A DNA stretch of 64,000 bases from positions 62,001-126,000 of the forward strand of contig NZ_JAGTUF010000006.1 in the NCBI RefSeq assembly GCF_018224925.1, written 5' to 3'. This DNA comes from Magnetospirillum sulfuroxidans (GTDB taxonomy: Bacteria; Pseudomonadota; Alphaproteobacteria; Rhodospirillales; Magnetospirillaceae). How positions within the stretch are numbered: the stretch's first letter is position 1; each line of letters opens with the position of its first letter. Below, piece by piece: positions 61,771-64,000 of the stretch. The translations under genes and the position numbers were made by a program. The notes below the pieces were generated by a model. It saw only the letters and a list, made by a program, of their open reading frames with translations, made no database searches and had not been told where the DNA came from.

Positions 61771-63228
61771 TTATTGCGCCAGGGCTGCTGTCACCCCGGC
61801 GGCATAATCGGGGTGAATTTGTGCGAACAGGGCCAGCTGGCGCTCGACGATATTGGCGGGCACCCCAGCCATGGCGGCGGCGATATTGCCGTACAGCCGG
61901 GCTTTGTGGGCGTCGTCGAACAATGCCCACAGGGCGCGGGGTTGGGCGAAATCGTCATTGCCGTCGCGGTGGGAATAGCGGTCGGCCATGCCGTCCACGG
62001 CCAGGGGCGGTTCCTTGTATTGCGGGGCCTCGGTCGGGCCGTTCATGGAATTGGGCTCGTAATAGGCATCAGGATTGCCGGTATCGTTGGCGAAAAAGCG
62101 CATGGCGCCATCCTTGTGATAATGGTGCACCGGACAGCGCGGCTGGTTGACCGGCAGGGCTTCGTAATGGGTTCCCAGGCGATAGCGATGGGCGTCAGCA
62201 TACGAGAACAGCCGGGCTTGCAGCATTTTGTCCGGCGAGGCGCCGATGCCGGGCACGGTGTTGGAGGGCGAGAACGCCGCCTGTTCGATCTCGGCGAAGT
62301 AATTCGCGGGGTTGCGGTTCAGTTCGATCACCCCGACCTGTTGCAGCGGCGCATCGGCATGGGGCCACACTTTGGTCAGATCAAAGGGGTTGAAGCCGGT
62401 GCGGTTGCTCCACTCTTCCGCCTGTTGCTCGCTCATCACCTGGACCTGAACGGTCCAGCGCGGGAAACGGCCGGATTCGATGGCCCCGAACAAGGCTTCT
62501 TGATAGCTTTCGCGGCTCTTGCCGATGACCTGCCCGGATTCGGCGTTGGTCATGGTCTGCCATCCCTGTTGGGTCTTGAAATGGAACTTGACCCAGAACC
62601 GCTCGCCGGCCTGATTCCACAAGGAATAGGTGTGGCTGCCATAGCCGTTCATGTGCATGGGCGTCACCGGGATGCCGCGATCAGAGAACAAGATGGTGAC
62701 CTGATGCAGGCTTTCCGGTGACAGCGACCAGAAATCCCACATGGCGGTGGGCGACCGCAGATTGCTGCGCGGATGGCGCTTTTGCGTGTGAATGAAATCG
62801 GGGAATTTCAGTGGGTCGCGGATGAAGAATACCGGGGTATTGTTGCCGACCAGATCCCAATTGCCTTCCTCGGTATAGAATTTCAAGGCGAAGCCGCGGA
62901 CGTCGCGCTCGGCATCCGCCGCCCCCATCTCGCCGGCGACGGTGGAAAAACGCGCCAGCATCGGCGTCTGTTTGCCGACGCCGGCGAAGATGGCGGCGCG
63001 GCTATGGGCGCTGATGTCGTGGGTGACGGTGAAGGTGCCGAAGGCCCCCCAGCCCTTGGCGTGAACCACACGCTCGGGGATGCGCTCGCGATTTTGGTGG
63101 GCCAGCTTTTCCAGCAGATGGTGATCTTGCAGCAGCAGCGGCCCACGCGGCCCGGCGCTCAATGAATTCTGGTTGTCGGTGACCGGAGCCCCGGCGGTGG
63201 TGGTCTGATGATAGGGACACTTGCTCAT
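61771..63228 (-). CDS. katA: Catalase, monofunctional haem type (485 aa)
   Basis: Start [13 protein letters not shown]. Active-site His in [14 protein letters not shown], Asn in [13 protein letters not shown], haem-ligand Tyr in [15 protein letters not shown], and [17 protein letters not shown]. Small-subunit length fits the KatA-like clade. Decomposes H2O2. 128 nt separates it from the ArsC-like gene upstream; the intergenic region contains a palindrome. Confidence 0.95.
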   Translation of the reverse strand: MSKCPYHQTTTAGAPVTDNQNSLSAGPRGPLLLQDHHLLEKLAHQNRERIPERVVHAKGWGAFGTFTVTHDISAHSRAAIFAGVGKQTPMLARFSTVAGEMGAADAERDVRGFALKFYTEEGNWDLVGNNTPVFFIRDPLKFPDFIHTQKRHPRSNLRSPTAMWDFWSLSPESLHQVTILFSDRGIPVTPMHMNGYGSHTYSLWNQAGERFWVKFHFKTQQGWQTMTNAESGQVIGKSRESYQEALFGAIESGRFPRWTVQVQVMSEQQAEEWSNRTGFNPFDLTKVWPHADAPLQQVGVIELNRNPANYFAEIEQAAFSPSNTVPGIGASPDKMLQARLFSYADAHRYRLGTHYEALPVNQPRCPVHHYHKDGAMRFFANDTGNPDAYYEPNSMNGPTEAPQYKEPPLAVDGMADRYSHRDGNDDFAQPRALWALFDDAHKARLYGNIAAAMAGVPANIVERQLALFAQIHPDYAAGVTAALAQ

Positions 63229-63336
63229 GACGATCCTCCGGAATTGACGCCTTGGCGGCACAGGATGCAATCATAGGCAGCGGCCTATTATTATAGAAAT
63301 TGGTTTAATTTTTAGATGTGATCGATTCTATCAATG

Positions 63337-63350
63337 ATGATGCGCATCAT
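63337..63350. promoter_or_regulatory. 14-bp palindrome upstream of catalase
   Basis: ATGATGCGCATCAT is perfectly symmetric, about 110 nt upstream of the catalase start and just after the ArsC-like gene stop. Candidate regulator site; not an obvious OxyR or Fur box. Confidence 0.35.
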
Positions 63351-63356
63351 GTGGGA

Positions 63357-63704
63357 TCAGGCCGGGAAAATGGCGGCGTAGCGTTCCGGCTTGAAGCCGA
63401 TCTCGATGCCCTCCGCGTATTCCAGCACCGGCCGCTTGATCATCGACGGCTGTTCCCGCATCAGGGCGATGGCCTTGTCGCGGTCCAGATTCTGCTTGGC
63501 CTCATCGGGGAGTTTGCGAAAGGTGGTGCCGGCGCGGTTGATCACCTTTTCCCAGCCGGCGGCGTCGCACCAGCGTTCCAGCGCCGCGCGTTCGATTCCG
63601 GCTTTCTTGAAATCGTGGAAGTCATGGGCGATGCCGTGGCTGTCCAACCAGACGAAGGCCTTCTTCATGGTGTCGCAGGCCTTGATGCCGTAAAGCGTGG
63701 TCAT
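63357..63704 (-). CDS. ArsC/Spx-family protein (115 aa)
   Basis: MTTLYGIKACDTMKKAFVWLDSHGIAHDFHDFKKAGIERAALERWCDAAGWEKVINRAGTTFRKLPDEAK and MREQPSMIKRPVLE match the ArsC/YffB thioredoxin-fold family. The single N-terminal Cys of the family is present (KACDTMK), as in YffB proteins, which need not reduce arsenate. Start at 63704. Confidence 0.9.
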   Translation of the reverse strand: MTTLYGIKACDTMKKAFVWLDSHGIAHDFHDFKKAGIERAALERWCDAAGWEKVINRAGTTFRKLPDEAKQNLDRDKAIALMREQPSMIKRPVLEYAEGIEIGFKPERYAAIFPA

Positions 63705-63708
63705 GGAA

Positions 63709-64000
63709 TCAGCCCTGGTAGCGGATGCTGATCTTGGCCGCCGCCGCCCGTGCCGCCGCCCGCGCCGTGTCGGTATCGCCATCTGGCGCCAGGGCCAGGG
63801 CGACGGCCATGCGGCGATAGGGCCGGGTCGTCGGCTTGTTGAAGACGCGGACATCGACGTCAATGCCCGCTGCCGGCGCGATCAGGGCGTCAGCCAGGCC
63901 TTCGATGGTGAAGTCGCGGCTGTCGCGATCGGCCAGGACCACGGCGCTGGCCGCCGGGCCGAACTGGGTGATCGCCGGGATCGGCAGGCCCAGGATCGCC
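63709..64000 (-). CDS. purT: Formate-dependent GAR transformylase PurT, C-terminal part (runs off window)
   Basis: Continues beyond 64000. The visible end, AILGLPIPAITQFGPAASAVVLADRDSRDFTIEGLADALIAPAAGIDVDVRVFNKPTTRPYRRMAVALALAPDGDTDTARAAARAAAAKI, is the ATP-grasp C-terminal lobe of PurT (IDVDVRVFNKPTTRPYRRMAVALA). Uses formate and ATP in purine synthesis. It stops 4 nt upstream of the ArsC-like gene. Confidence 0.9.
   Translation of the reverse strand, partial: AILGLPIPAITQFGPAASAVVLADRDSRDFTIEGLADALIAPAAGIDVDVRVFNKPTTRPYRRMAVALALAPDGDTDTARAAARAAAAKISIRYQG

Noticed and set aside
1-64000. CRISPR arrays, rRNA or tRNA genes
   Set aside because: No regularly spaced repeats and no cloverleaf or rRNA-like sequence was recognised by eye; island borders lie in greB, not in a tRNA gene.

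Overview
The window is a GC-rich alphaproteobacterial chromosome segment. Gene families and style (TusE, PduO-type adenosyltransferase, IalB, EtfAB next to a 3-hydroxyacyl-CoA dehydrogenase, quinone-type PyrD, S24 regulator, bacteriohemerythrin) suggest Rhodospirillales, perhaps a Magnetospirillum-like organism; this placement is inference. No rRNA, tRNA or CRISPR array was recognised.

Left flank (1-2450): end of an S24-peptidase regulator, a small hypothetical protein, a minus-strand set (small membrane protein, ECF sigma factor, small membrane protein), and the 3' part of a transcript-cleavage factor gene, greB.

Genomic island (about 2451-26078, 23.6 kb): it splits the host greB exactly after the codons for NGDYIYG. 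The 5' part of greB lies at 26079-26305, still at the end of a hydroxyacid dehydrogenase-pabB-pabC operon. The right end carries a minus-strand operon of two tyrosine recombinases, a complete second greB, and a small accessory protein. The recombinases and the accessory protein resemble the gamma-mobile-trio proteins GmtY, GmtZ and GmtX. The element therefore destroys the host greB and brings its own, inside its integrase operon and downstream of the host greB promoter. Cargo, left to right: an Xre regulator divergent from two small genes, one membrane-bound; an unusual five-gene operon (a sigma-54-activator-like AAA protein with ruined nucleotide-binding motifs, a split PEP-synthase-like phosphotransferase in two polypeptides, an HD-domain protein, and a cysteine-synthase-fold protein whose PLP lysine is Tyr); remnants of IS630 and IS3 elements; a pRiA4b ORF-3 family protein; and a Vsr nuclease - Dcm methylase - double-GHKL ATPase/kinase - receiver-domain module in which the methylase has one in-frame TAG. 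The five-gene operon is the best candidate for an undescribed system, and the Vsr/Dcm module with its two-component partner is the second.

Right flank (26298-64000) is ordinary core genome: folate precursor synthesis (pabBC), two separate GT39 glycosyltransferase + PAP2 phosphatase pairs (one after lptG), etfAB, a cobalamin adenosyltransferase, a two-domain cold-shock protein, tusE, a pyrD operon, a yggT-yggU-folD-nnrU operon, and a hemerythrin. A sigma-54 activator is divergent from an aldehyde dehydrogenase/alcohol dehydrogenase/DUF779 set with a visible -24/-12 promoter. A TetR regulator is divergent from an SDR and an RND efflux pump, with a palindromic operator. Then come a catalase, an ArsC-like protein and the end of purT, which runs off the window.
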